DNA of 64,000 nucleotides from NCBI RefSeq assembly GCF_000378005.1, contig NZ_KB899040.1, positions 1,252,795 through 1,316,794 of the forward strand, read 5' to 3'. The DNA is from Coprothermobacter platensis DSM 11748 (GTDB lineage: Bacteria > Coprothermobacterota > Coprothermobacteria > Coprothermobacterales > Coprothermobacteraceae). The position numbers and the translations under genes were made by a program. The notes under the pieces were generated by a model. That model saw only the letters and a list, made by a program, of their open reading frames with translations. It was not told the DNA's origin and did not search any database. Below, piece by piece: positions 1 through 8,079 of the stretch (within the stretch, counting starts at the first letter, position 1; each line of letters begins with the position of its first letter).

Positions 1-98
1 GGTTTTAATTCCTTCAAGGTACTTTAGAAACTTTCCTTATTTCGTCTCTCATATACTCCACAGCTCCTGTTTTAATTCCTTCAAGGTACTTTAGAAAC
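1..98 (-). CRISPR. leader-proximal end of a CRISPR array (two repeats, one spacer)
   Basis: Two identical 30-bp repeats occupy 2-31 and 69-98, separated by a 37-bp spacer (32-68). The array runs off the left edge of the window. Read on the minus strand each repeat starts GTTTCTAAAG and ends in AATTAAAAC, which resembles the 8-nt handle (ATTGAAAC-like) of type I-B repeats. The array is therefore probably transcribed on the minus strand, like the cas genes, with its leader at 99 and above. The 69-98 copy would then be the leader-end repeat and 32-68 the newest spacer. The repeat identity is exact and seen directly; orientation is inferred. Confidence 0.9.
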
Positions 99-245
99 TG
101 CAAGCCCTGCTGGGTGTTCCTACTTTTTATGCTTTCTTTATCACCGAAGTTTTTGCAAACTTGGCAATAACACTTTCACGCATTATAACATATTAAACAT
201 AGCAACCATACTACGTTGTTTAATGTTTTCATGAACATGTCGATC
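99..245 (-). promoter_or_regulatory. probable CRISPR leader
   Basis: This AT-rich non-coding stretch lies directly beside the first repeat, on the side expected for a leader on the minus strand. The 42-bp segment at 121-162 recurs at 4347-4388 with 37 of 42 positions identical. At the second site it also sits about 20 bp from a repeat-like sequence. A conserved block at a fixed distance from the first repeat is what a leader element required for transcription or spacer acquisition would look like. No promoter boxes were assigned with confidence. Confidence 0.6.
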
Positions 246-246
246 C

Positions 247-277
247 CCCAGTGTTTTTGCACTATCGGGGGGCGACA
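247..277. other. imperfect GC-rich hairpin between leader and cas3
   Basis: An inverted repeat pairs CCCCCAGTG (about 247-255) with CACTATCGGGGG (about 262-273) around a T-rich loop, with a small bulge. It is not followed by a T-run on either strand, so it is not a classical terminator. It may be the left-end hairpin of the IS605-like remnant that follows, or a structured part of the leader. Confidence 0.35.
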
Positions 278-282
278 TGAGA

Positions 283-475
283 TTTACGAGAGAGCGATGG
301 GGAAACCTACTCCTTTAGGGTTGGGAAGAATTGCGTAGGGTTGGATCGGCCCGAACTTAAGTCACTGGAGAGAAACCGCTGCACAGACATAGGGATTATT
401 TCCTACATCTGTGCAAGCTTCATTCAATCAAGGAGGAAGCCTGTGCCTTTAGTCATGGGAGGAGATCACCGTGTG
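283..475 (+). mobile_element. remnant of an IS200/IS605-family right end (TnpB 3' tail)
   Basis: The stretch ends with a segment (about 435-470) of the pattern GAAGCC-stem-CCTTTAG-stem-GGGAGGAGATCAC. This resembles the right-end hairpin and TCAC terminus typical of IS200/IS605 elements, which also form the guide-RNA scaffold of TnpB. Upstream on the plus strand a frame reads VGLDRPELKSLERN, similar to the C-terminal tails of TnpB proteins, with no intact transposase behind it. A hairpin at 381-414 (GCACAGA paired with TCTGTGC) lies inside. The terminus coincides with the stop codon of cas3, so the insertion probably reshaped the cas3 end. The family assignment rests on recalled consensus, not on a search. 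Confidence 0.45.
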
Positions 476-2802
476 TTAGAGCTACCTTTCACTTTGTAGC
501 CTGTCTTTGGGTCGTAGTAATCGCTTAGATTGCCTTTAGGCACGTATGGTAGCAAATCTGTTACTATAGGCTGGTTTTCCACATCAGCAGGGATAGATAC
601 TACGTACTGATACAGCTTTCTTTTCAGCTCTTCAAACTTGTGCTTTCTTTCAAATGGATTTTCTATGTTTCCAAGTTTTTCAGCTTCGCTCCATATTTCA
701 GATGCTTCATCGTCTAATTCTACAAATACGTCTACTTGCGGGTGTTCATCTTTGATAACCTTAAATTCTTCTATGCCACTGTAATTAAGCTCCATTATGT
801 CTTTATATATCCTGTCAGATACTGTGTCGGTGTCTTTACGTTGTTCAACTTTACAAAGATACTGCTCAAACAAACCGCTTATGTTTTCTTCTTCAATGGC
901 TTTACCTTTCACTAACTCTTCTGTAAGATCGAGCAACGTCTTATCGTAAATGTATAAAGCGAAAGGCTTATTATTGTTAGCTTCGTCGGCGAAGTTGGTT
1001 GCAAACACCATGCCCTTTTCTCTTACAGCATTTCTGTTGCATCTGCCTGCTGACTGCACTAACGCTTCCAACGGTGCGAAATCTCTTACAACTACGTCAA
1101 AATCCAAGTCTACGCCTGCCTCTACTACCTGCGTAGATACCAGTATCCTAAAAGTACCGTTCTTAGCTTTTTCTATTACTTCACGCCTCTGTTTAGGCAC
1201 AATATGTGTAGAAAGAAAACCTATCTGTTCTGAAGGGATTTTACTCTTTATCAGCTCATACATTGTTTCAGCTTCACGTATCGTATTCATAATGAACATG
1301 TAGGATTTGTCTGGTTCTATTGCAAACTGCTCTGCAAACTGCTCCATAGAACTTATACCTATGTATGTGCTTGCATCAAGCGTGTATCGGCTTTCTATGT
1401 CGTATTTGTTATTTACGAGGTTTACTCCTTCAAAGTAAAGCGGTTTGGTTGCAGTCATTACAATAGCATAAGAGTCTAATTCTTCTAATGTTTCATTGAG
1501 CATTTTGCTTGTCAGCTTCCAGTAGCCGAGCGGCAGTGCTTGTGCTTCATCCAGTATAATGATGCTGTTTGCAAGCTTGTTGTATTTCATAAGCATGGAG
1601 TTAGACCTTCCTATAAGCGTGTGCATCAACTGAACGAATGTGGTAACGATGTTACTGCTGTTCCAGCTATCTATCAGTATAGAAGATTTATTTACATCGT
1701 AGTCCTTTTCATCGGTCTTGTAGTAGACATCGCCAAGGTGGTGGTGCAGAAGTAACATGTCTGATGTGGGCTCTCTGCCGTACTGCGTTTTGATTAGGTT
1801 GCTGAACACATCTGCATTTTGTTCTATGATGTTTATAAACGGCACAGCATAGATTATCCTGTAAGGCTTGTTAAGAGTTGTCCTAATGCGGTTAGCCACT
1901 GCAAATGACGTAATGGTTTTACCAAGTCCCGTAGGCAGTGTGAGAAGCATCAATCTATGAGGCAGTCCTTGTTGTATCACTGTATCTATGTTACTCATCG
2001 CTTCTTTGTAAGCTTGCTCACGCAGATTGGAAAGAGGTCTTCTTGCTAAATTACCTTGATACTGTTCAATAGTATCTATGCTAACAGAATAGTCAGGTAC
2101 GCTTACCATGCTACCTATCGTCGCATCCATCTTATCAGCTTCTATAAGTGCAGAGAACATCATGTTAGACAGCACGTAGTATGTTGGTTTTTCTTGGCTG
2201 TTTAGAGTATCTATTAAACAAGGTACCAAGCAAACTAAATCTTTTTCATTTGCTTGCCTATACCAATTTTTCAGTGTTTCTGTGCTTATTTTAGCAGGAT
2301 ACCAATTTTCTAAATGTATAGTTCTAAAAAGCTGTTCTAAACTGCTCTGAGAAATTGCATTAATTTGTTGCAAAACAACGCTCTCATAACAACTTTCCAA
2401 AACCTCTATGGCATTGTCTAAGTCTCCATGATGACTTTTTACTAGCACCACAGAAAGAGCTTCCAAAACAGTTCTTAAGTCATCTGGTATTTGTTCTTTG
2501 TCTAACATGTTTTTTACAATATAGAAACTAAACAGAGAAGATAAAGCAGAGTGGTACGTTATGTCGCCTTTCTTGCCTTTGAACAAATGCTCTTGAAAAT
2601 GCGTTGTACACTTACCAAGATCATGCGTAAGCCCTATCAAATAGCCTGCCTTTATAACTGTATCTTTGTATGTATAGCTGTCAGGTATGCTTTCTTGCAG
2701 TATCTGTTTGGTGCCATTTGCAACGTTGAGCAAATGTTCCGCTAAGAGCTTTTGCGGATGAGAGTATAAATTGTTGGAAGCTGAATTATTTCTTTCTCCC
2801 AC
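466..2802 (-). CDS. cas3: CRISPR-associated nuclease/helicase Cas3 (type I-B)
   Basis: Cas3 is recruited by target-bound Cascade and unwinds and degrades the invading DNA. The protein has an N-terminal HD nuclease domain (His at about 15, THDLGK at about 59-64, SHHGD near 125) and an SF2 helicase core: Walker A PTGLGKT near 290, DEAQ box near 418, TAT motif III, and GRCNRN motif VI near 590. I start it at GTG 2802 (778 aa) because AGGAGG lies 8 nt upstream; an earlier in-frame GTG at 2811 overlaps that ribosome site. It is the last gene of the cas operon and is separated from cas5 by two non-cas genes. Its last codons abut the probable IS605 end. DEAQ instead of DEAH is common in this Cas3 group. 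Confidence 0.93.
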   Translation of the reverse strand: MGERNNSASNNLYSHPQKLLAEHLLNVANGTKQILQESIPDSYTYKDTVIKAGYLIGLTHDLGKCTTHFQEHLFKGKKGDITYHSALSSLFSFYIVKNMLDKEQIPDDLRTVLEALSVVLVKSHHGDLDNAIEVLESCYESVVLQQINAISQSSLEQLFRTIHLENWYPAKISTETLKNWYRQANEKDLVCLVPCLIDTLNSQEKPTYYVLSNMMFSALIEADKMDATIGSMVSVPDYSVSIDTIEQYQGNLARRPLSNLREQAYKEAMSNIDTVIQQGLPHRLMLLTLPTGLGKTITSFAVANRIRTTLNKPYRIIYAVPFINIIEQNADVFSNLIKTQYGREPTSDMLLLHHHLGDVYYKTDEKDYDVNKSSILIDSWNSSNIVTTFVQLMHTLIGRSNSMLMKYNKLANSIIILDEAQALPLGYWKLTSKMLNETLEELDSYAIVMTATKPLYFEGVNLVNNKYDIESRYTLDASTYIGISSMEQFAEQFAIEPDKSYMFIMNTIREAETMYELIKSKIPSEQIGFLSTHIVPKQRREVIEKAKNGTFRILVSTQVVEAGVDLDFDVVVRDFAPLEALVQSAGRCNRNAVREKGMVFATNFADEANNNKPFALYIYDKTLLDLTEELVKGKAIEEENISGLFEQYLCKVEQRKDTDTVSDRIYKDIMELNYSGIEEFKVIKDEHPQVDVFVELDDEASEIWSEAEKLGNIENPFERKHKFEELKRKLYQYVVSIPADVENQPIVTDLLPYVPKGNLSDYYDPKTGYKVKGSSNTR

Positions 2803-2830
2803 ACTATGCACCTCCTAACTTTAACTTTCT

Positions 2831-4027
2831 TTAAGGCACTGAACTGACCAGGACTCCACTACTGTTCAGAAGTTTAGCAGGGTCTTTATCGTTGTTCCAC
2901 ATGTTCGCCTTCTTCCACATCAGTACAGATGGTGGATTGTTGTAAGCGTTTTTACCTGAAACAACCGTTACAGAAGCACCTTTTCTAAGGATGAAGCCTT
3001 GTGGAAAAGTAAACGTTTGATTGCCTTGCACACTGATAAGTTTCCACCCAGACATATCTACATCTGTTGTGCCGTTGTTCTTTATGACTACCTTTTCGCC
3101 TGCAAGGTCTTTGCTGACAATTTGCACTTTAACTGTAGATTTTGCAGGAGTTGACGGAGCTGGCTTTGTTACAGTAACTACCCATGGTTTGACATTCCAC
3201 GTAACTGTTTTGCCATCGGAGTAGGCTACGATAGTCCCCTGCTTATCAGTGCGGAGTATCTGTGCTTTCGCACTTTGCAGTCTACTTATGGTTTCTGGAG
3301 TAGGATGCCCATAGCTGTTTGTCCCTACAGAGATGACAGCATATTTAGGTTCTATTGCATTTAGAAATGCAGTGGAAGTAGAATATTTTGAGCCATGATG
3401 ACCAACCTGAAAAACTGTTTGAGGCTTTACTACACCAGCAGACAGCATATCATTCTCCGCTTTGGTTTCAGCATCGCCTGAAAATAGAAACGAAGTGCTA
3501 CCATAGACAACGGACGTTACAGCAGACCAGTCGTTTATATCATCGGTTGAGTAAGCTTTTAGAGGGCTCCACATGGCAATCTTCACACTGGGATCAAGAG
3601 AGATGGTTACGCCTTTCTGTGCAGTTTTAATAGTTAATCCTTTAGCTTTTACAGCATTTAATACATCTAAGTAGCTTTGTGTGTTCTGAACTACTTTAGG
3701 CATATAAATAGAACCTATAGCAAAGGTTTTTATTACCTCATCTGCACCACCTATATGGTCACTGTCTAGGCAACTTAAAACAAGCGCATCTATCTTAGTT
3801 ATTTTCTTACTTTTAAGATAGCTGATTACTGTGCTAACTGCTTTCTGCGGCCCGGCATCATAAAGCAAAGTTTTCCCATTCGGCAGTTGCACTAATACTG
3901 ACAGCCCTTCTCCTACATTTATGTAGCTTACCGTAAGTTTTACAGCACCCCTGACAGGTGTAAAGGTAAGGAAACCGATGACCAATAAACCTGTGAGAAG
4001 AATGGAGATTATCTTCTTACTGTTCAC
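2831..4027 (-). CDS. secreted ComEC-like metallo-beta-lactamase-fold hydrolase with lamin-tail domain
   Basis: The protein (398 aa) starts with a hydrophobic signal/anchor segment. It continues with an MBL-fold domain of the ComEC/Rec2 C-terminal type (about 30-285) and ends with a lamin-tail (LTD) beta-sandwich (about 298-395, GWKLISVQG region). Metal ligands visible are D88, D90, H91, D185 (FSGDAE), H210 (VGHHGS) and H241 (SYGHPTP). The first His of the usual SHxDxDH motif is Cys86 (SCLDSDH). Such MBL-LTD proteins are thought to be secreted nucleases or phosphoesterases; the substrate is unknown. GTG 4027 is preferred because AAGGAGG lies 6 nt before it, while the longer TTG frame would begin at the ribosome site. 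It lies about 28 bp upstream of cas3 on the same strand, so it is probably co-transcribed. Confidence 0.75.
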   Translation of the reverse strand: MNSKKIISILLTGLLVIGFLTFTPVRGAVKLTVSYINVGEGLSVLVQLPNGKTLLYDAGPQKAVSTVISYLKSKKITKIDALVLSCLDSDHIGGADEVIKTFAIGSIYMPKVVQNTQSYLDVLNAVKAKGLTIKTAQKGVTISLDPSVKIAMWSPLKAYSTDDINDWSAVTSVVYGSTSFLFSGDAETKAENDMLSAGVVKPQTVFQVGHHGSKYSTSTAFLNAIEPKYAVISVGTNSYGHPTPETISRLQSAKAQILRTDKQGTIVAYSDGKTVTWNVKPWVVTVTKPAPSTPAKSTVKVQIVSKDLAGEKVVIKNNGTTDVDMSGWKLISVQGNQTFTFPQGFILRKGASVTVVSGKNAYNNPPSVLMWKKANMWNNDKDPAKLLNSSGVLVSSVP

Positions 4028-4265
4028 TGCCAACCTCCTTTTCAAACAGCTCGTTCATGAGCTTTTCTGCCTGAGCTGTGCGTTACTGCGTTTTATTCTT
4101 ATCAACTGCCCATAATACGTTAGGCGTTTCATATACATAGTCTTTTGCATGTACATCACTGTCGGAGAACATCTCTTTGTGCTGAACTATAACGTCTTTT
4201 GCAAGAGTTTCTACAACCGCAATTTCTCCTTCGGTTTCAAATCTGTCTACCATACCTTCACGCAT
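4017..4265 (-). pseudogene. DUF3006-like small protein gene with an in-frame stop
   Basis: The first 60 codons (VDRFETEGEIAVVE near the start) match the small DUF3006 family, which commonly accompanies ComEC-like MBL proteins. A TAA at 4085-4083 ends this frame. The same frame then continues for 21 codons to a TAA at 4019-4017, and this tail (AEKLMNELFE) looks like the usual DUF3006 C-terminus. The second stop overlaps the GTG start of the MBL gene, a typical operon junction. The gene therefore appears interrupted by a single nonsense change, or by a base-call error, rather than being naturally 60 aa long. The shorter product could still be made. Confidence 0.6.
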
Positions 4266-4298
4266 TAACTTGAACTTCCTTTTCGCAGCCTATTACTG

Positions 4299-4388
4299 GC
4301 GTCACTATCTTCAAGGTACTTCAGAAGCCACACCGCTGTATGCCTCTACTTTCTATAATTTCTTTATCATCGAAGTTTTTGCAAGCTT
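4299..4388 (-). CRISPR. relict CRISPR leader plus degenerate repeat inside the cas operon
   Basis: Positions 4299-4328 match the 30-bp CRISPR repeat at 22 of 30 positions (18 of the last 20). After an 18-bp gap, 4347-4388 matches the leader block 121-162 at 37 of 42 positions. Order, orientation and approximate spacing (22 bp at the live array) are the same. It fills the 148-bp gap between cas5 and the DUF3006-like gene. No second repeat or spacer was seen beside it. It looks like a dead leader end of a former array, or a duplication of the live leader. Confidence 0.7.
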
Positions 4389-4413
4389 AACAGTGCGAGT
4401 CAAACAGACATTA

Positions 4414-5127
4414 TTATGTGCTTTTCACAATATTTTCGCTGGTAAGAAATTTTACTGGAACTTTACCTACAATGCTGTAACTGCCTTTCATAGGTATAGG
4501 TTTTGCATTCACGTCGTACGCTATGTCCATGTAGGATAGAGGTTTCTTATTTGCATCTAGGTAGAATGGTATGCGTTCTTTGCCTAATTTGTTACCATTT
4601 TCTCTTATCTTCTCTACGTCGATCGTCTTTGCAGGCACAATGCTGTCTACTACTGCAGAACCGTTGTTTTCTTCTATTTCATATTCACCTATAAACTTGA
4701 AGTTAGCTATCATTTCGCTCATACCAAGGTATGGAGTAAAAACTGTGCGGTGTTCGGAAAGCATTGTTACTAGCTGTTCTTTTATCTGCTGTGGCAGTTT
4801 TCTTACATAGATGCAGTAGTAGGGGTCTTTAATAATCTCAACAGGTATCTGTGTTCTGCCTTTGCCGAGTGCATTTTCTCCATCTATCGTTTTAATGTAG
4901 TTCAGCGTCATGTGCAGTGTCTTTTTAACATGTTTTAAGCTTACCGCAACTTCCATGTCTTTTAGCTCAGCGGCATATTTGCTTTTATCAATGCCTACAA
5001 TAGCTCCTACAAGCCCCCTTACTGCTGTAGGTGGCGGAAAGGCATAAGACAGCACAGAAGAATTCGTGTAGAACTTTCTATATACTGCTAAGGGACCCCA
5101 TAGGTCAAATACTACGGCTGTGTCCAT
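4414..5127 (-). CDS. cas5: CRISPR-associated protein Cas5 (type I-B, Cas5h-like)
   Basis: Cas5 binds the 5' handle of the crRNA in Cascade. The 237-aa protein opens with a Cas5 RAMP signature: a hydrophobic beta strand, then FPPPTAVRGLVGAIVG at about 30-45, which is characteristic of the group. Length is typical. It follows cas7 with an 8-bp gap and is followed by the relict leader rather than directly by cas3. ATG 5127 is preceded by a GAAGG-type ribosome site inside the short gap. Confidence 0.88.
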   Translation of the reverse strand: MDTAVVFDLWGPLAVYRKFYTNSSVLSYAFPPPTAVRGLVGAIVGIDKSKYAAELKDMEVAVSLKHVKKTLHMTLNYIKTIDGENALGKGRTQIPVEIIKDPYYCIYVRKLPQQIKEQLVTMLSEHRTVFTPYLGMSEMIANFKFIGEYEIEENNGSAVVDSIVPAKTIDVEKIRENGNKLGKERIPFYLDANKKPLSYMDIAYDVNAKPIPMKGSYSIVGKVPVKFLTSENIVKST

Positions 5128-5135
5128 AGCGAACC

Positions 5136-6194
5136 CTATCCTTCAAATGAGAAACTCTGCACCTCAAAGCCGTGTTCCTTAAGGATATCGCTTATAGGTT
5201 TTACCTCATCGCCGTATGCAGTGTTCAGTATCGGGTTCTGTTTCACTCTAATGAAGCGTATCTTGTCTGCATGCTCTTTCAGAACGTTAACAAGATCTGT
5301 AGTATCCAGCAGGTAATCTTTGGTATCTCTGATATCTTCATGCTTGAGTTCGGTTTTTACAGTGAGCATCCGTTCTAAGTCTCCTATGTGGTATGTTTCG
5401 TCGTTGTACACTACCTCTAAAAGTAGCATGGGAGACTGAGCTTTAGATGTGGTAAACAGCTCTTTTGTGCCACGCCACATTGCTTGGTACATTGTGTCTA
5501 AATCTTCAAGCGTCAAGCCGAAACCATCAGATTCTTTCGCTTTCTTTTCTAAGAATTCTCTGTTTTTCTCTGCTGTAATGCCGTTAACAACGCCTTCAAA
5601 ACCGATTAAAGCGTAAGGCACTATCCACTTATCTGTAAACGTGCCTGCTTTTTTATTCTCACCTTTGGGCATCACAGTTGTTCCTTTAACATTTTGCAGC
5701 TTTACTGCATGCAAAGACCTACCAAAGCGGAACTGCACAGGACCTGTGAAGTTTAAGTTCTTTTCTTTTATTTCATTTTCTTCATCTGAATCAGTATCTT
5801 CATTTTCTTCTACCGCTTTATTTTTTGATTTGCCTTTTGGTTTGTCATTGTTTTCTTTCTCTTTATCTTTAATAGCAAATGTTGCTCCAAACAGCTTTAA
5901 ATCTATGCAGTGTCTCATCGCTTCTATGGGACTGCTGTTAAAGCTTTGCCTCAAACGAGCCGCTTTGGTTATCCTTTTGCCTTCTTCGTCGGTTTCTTCA
6001 TAGATGTATATCTCTTTGCCTAAAATGTCTTTCATGTAGTCTCTAACAGTGCGTTTTAACCTTACGTCAGTAACATACAGCTTGCCGCTTTCTTCGTCAA
6101 GTCTGGGTCTGTTCTCATCGTTAGGATCACCATTAGGGTTAGCATAAATCACATCGTAAAGGAACAGAATTTCTCTCCTGCCGATTTCACTCAT
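5136..6194 (-). CDS. cas7: CRISPR-associated protein Cas7 (Csh2 family)
   Basis: This is the backbone subunit of type I-B Cascade that coats the crRNA spacer. The N-terminus (FLYDVIYANPNGDPNDENRP at about 11-30) and TDVRLKRTVRDY are hallmarks of the Csh2/Csd2 group. At 352 aa it is longer than the usual roughly 300 aa because of a lysine/acid-rich low-complexity stretch at about 127-165 (KGKSKNK, EENEDTDSDEENE). That stretch is probably a surface loop. It overlaps the end of cas8b by 8 bp. Confidence 0.9.
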   Translation of the reverse strand: MSEIGRREILFLYDVIYANPNGDPNDENRPRLDEESGKLYVTDVRLKRTVRDYMKDILGKEIYIYEETDEEGKRITKAARLRQSFNSSPIEAMRHCIDLKLFGATFAIKDKEKENNDKPKGKSKNKAVEENEDTDSDEENEIKEKNLNFTGPVQFRFGRSLHAVKLQNVKGTTVMPKGENKKAGTFTDKWIVPYALIGFEGVVNGITAEKNREFLEKKAKESDGFGLTLEDLDTMYQAMWRGTKELFTTSKAQSPMLLLEVVYNDETYHIGDLERMLTVKTELKHEDIRDTKDYLLDTTDLVNVLKEHADKIRFIRVKQNPILNTAYGDEVKPISDILKEHGFEVQSFSFEG

Positions 6195-8079
6195 TCTCCT
6201 TATCCTCCTTATCCTCTATTGTTTCATCGCTTTGGCTTAGACTTTTTAGCTTGCTCCCAACGTGTGAGCTTATATCGTACCCTTGATGGAAGCCGGCTAC
6301 AAAGTAAAAGTTCATCTCCTGTACTGTTACATCAGGTTCTGTAACCTGCAAGAGGTACTCTGTAGCTTTGCCTAGTATTCTATTAGCACGGCGGAGCATC
6401 CATTTGTTTTTCTCTTCTACCGCTTTTCCATACTCAAACAGCTTGCTTTGCAGTTTACTGGTTAGCCCTTTGAAATCAGAGTAGTTCATCTTCAAGCCTT
6501 TAAGTTCATCTAAAAATGGTGCGTTACCATATCTGTTTTCCCCTAGTTGCACCATTGTAAAAATGTTTACGGCGGCTCCAAGTAGAAAGAGCCCTCTCTT
6601 GAGGGGGCTGCCGTACAAGTCAGCAAACTTCTCAAAGTAATCGTCAAACAGTTCATCCTTATTCATCCTTGTCGTCTCCTTTCCCCTTAACAGATTGAGC
6701 TTCTGTAAAAACATGATAAGCATTTCCGCTTCTTTCACAGTCGGTATAAAATAGGCGTTTTTCTCACCTGCTTGCATGCTGTGAAATTCTTCAATTATTT
6801 TGTTCATCACAAATCTAAACACAAAGGCGTTGTCCAGCGGCCTGCCTTCAAAGATACATCTGGTTACATTTAAGAAGTAGTTGTTTAAGCCCTTCGTTTT
6901 CTCACTGCCACTCTGGTACTTACCTTTTCTTGGAAAGAAATCCCTAACAAACAAGAAAGAGAAATCATGTATAGTAGGAAACATTTCTCTGTATATACTG
7001 TCCACAGCATCTTTGGCTTCGTATATCGTTCTCAGCCTTGAAGGATAAACATCTTGTATGAACATAACAATCTTTTCTGCAGCGTTCTTTATTTCCAAAA
7101 ATAGGAAATTTACAGCTATAGTGTCACTTAAGGTGCCTAACTTGTATAGAACCATTTCTTCTTTTCTAACATGTTGCTGTAACTCTCTAACTTCTTCTTT
7201 ATCTGAACTGTTCACAATTTTAAGGAACTCTTCTACTGCTTCATCGCTTACAAAAAACTGCGGTATGAGATGATACTTCAATCCCTGCACAAAAGTAAAT
7301 TCAAGATTTTCTTTTATATATTCTTTCCCTCTTTCTATGTCATTAAGGCATTCTTCACACACTGGAAATGCATTGTAGATATTGTTCTCATCTAAATCGT
7401 AGAAGGGTCCACTTTTATCTTTATTAAAGAATTTGTAAGTCTTCTTTGTGGAGGGAAAGGCCAGCTTCACATCGCTTTTTCCACAAATGCTGCAAGTTCC
7501 TGTTAAAGTTTCATTTTCTTTGTTAGGTTCTTTATCAAGATTCAACAGCAACGTTTCAAAGATTTTCACAAACAGTGGGATATCTCTTGGGAACAGCGTT
7601 GTTTCTCCGTCGTTAAACGTAAGCGTTATAAAAAAGTTGTCACCTTTTTCTTTTTGTTGCAAATTATTTTGTATCTCTGAACGGATTTTATTTTCGTTCT
7701 TCAGCAGTTCTTCATATACTTTATTTAGGAAATGTTTTTCTTCTTCAGATAAATTTTTCAGTTCAAGTGTTTTCGTGAAATAACCAAGTATCTTAAGCCC
7801 GAATGTATCATTGTCTGTTTGGAAAGCACTGGGTGAAGGGTTAGAACTGTTTCCAAATCCACCGTTATACAAAAGTTTCTCTCCGTGTTCTGGACGCAAA
7901 TCTACTAATATTACTTTGTTGTACAATACGTCGTTGCCTGTGATGTTGAAATTTATTTCTATTAGTTTCTGCTTTCCTTTAACCTTATGGTTGTAACAGC
8001 TTTGCACCATTTTACGGATTTTGTCATCGCCATACTGCTGGTTTTCTAAATGTCCCAGCATAGCTATGCTTTCTATCAT
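6187..8079 (-). CDS. cas8b: CRISPR-associated large subunit Cas8b (Csh1 family)
   Basis: The large Cascade subunit (630 aa) recognises the PAM and helps recruit Cas3. The assignment rests on position between cas6 and cas7, on length, and on a zinc-finger-like pair of CxxC motifs (C196/C199 CSICG and C241/C244 CEEC) typical of Csh1 proteins. The C-terminus is charged (EDKEDKENE). The start codon shares its A with the cas6 stop (TAATG), so translation is probably coupled. Confidence 0.85.
   Translation of the reverse strand: MIESIAMLGHLENQQYGDDKIRKMVQSCYNHKVKGKQKLIEINFNITGNDVLYNKVILVDLRPEHGEKLLYNGGFGNSSNPSPSAFQTDNDTFGLKILGYFTKTLELKNLSEEEKHFLNKVYEELLKNENKIRSEIQNNLQQKEKGDNFFITLTFNDGETTLFPRDIPLFVKIFETLLLNLDKEPNKENETLTGTCSICGKSDVKLAFPSTKKTYKFFNKDKSGPFYDLDENNIYNAFPVCEECLNDIERGKEYIKENLEFTFVQGLKYHLIPQFFVSDEAVEEFLKIVNSSDKEEVRELQQHVRKEEMVLYKLGTLSDTIAVNFLFLEIKNAAEKIVMFIQDVYPSRLRTIYEAKDAVDSIYREMFPTIHDFSFLFVRDFFPRKGKYQSGSEKTKGLNNYFLNVTRCIFEGRPLDNAFVFRFVMNKIIEEFHSMQAGEKNAYFIPTVKEAEMLIMFLQKLNLLRGKETTRMNKDELFDDYFEKFADLYGSPLKRGLFLLGAAVNIFTMVQLGENRYGNAPFLDELKGLKMNYSDFKGLTSKLQSKLFEYGKAVEEKNKWMLRRANRILGKATEYLLQVTEPDVTVQEMNFYFVAGFHQGYDISSHVGSKLKSLSQSDETIEDKEDKENE

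Noticed and set aside
950-1303. Plus-strand frame opposite cas3
   Set aside because: It is a shadow of the cas3 coding strand without ribosome site or family features.
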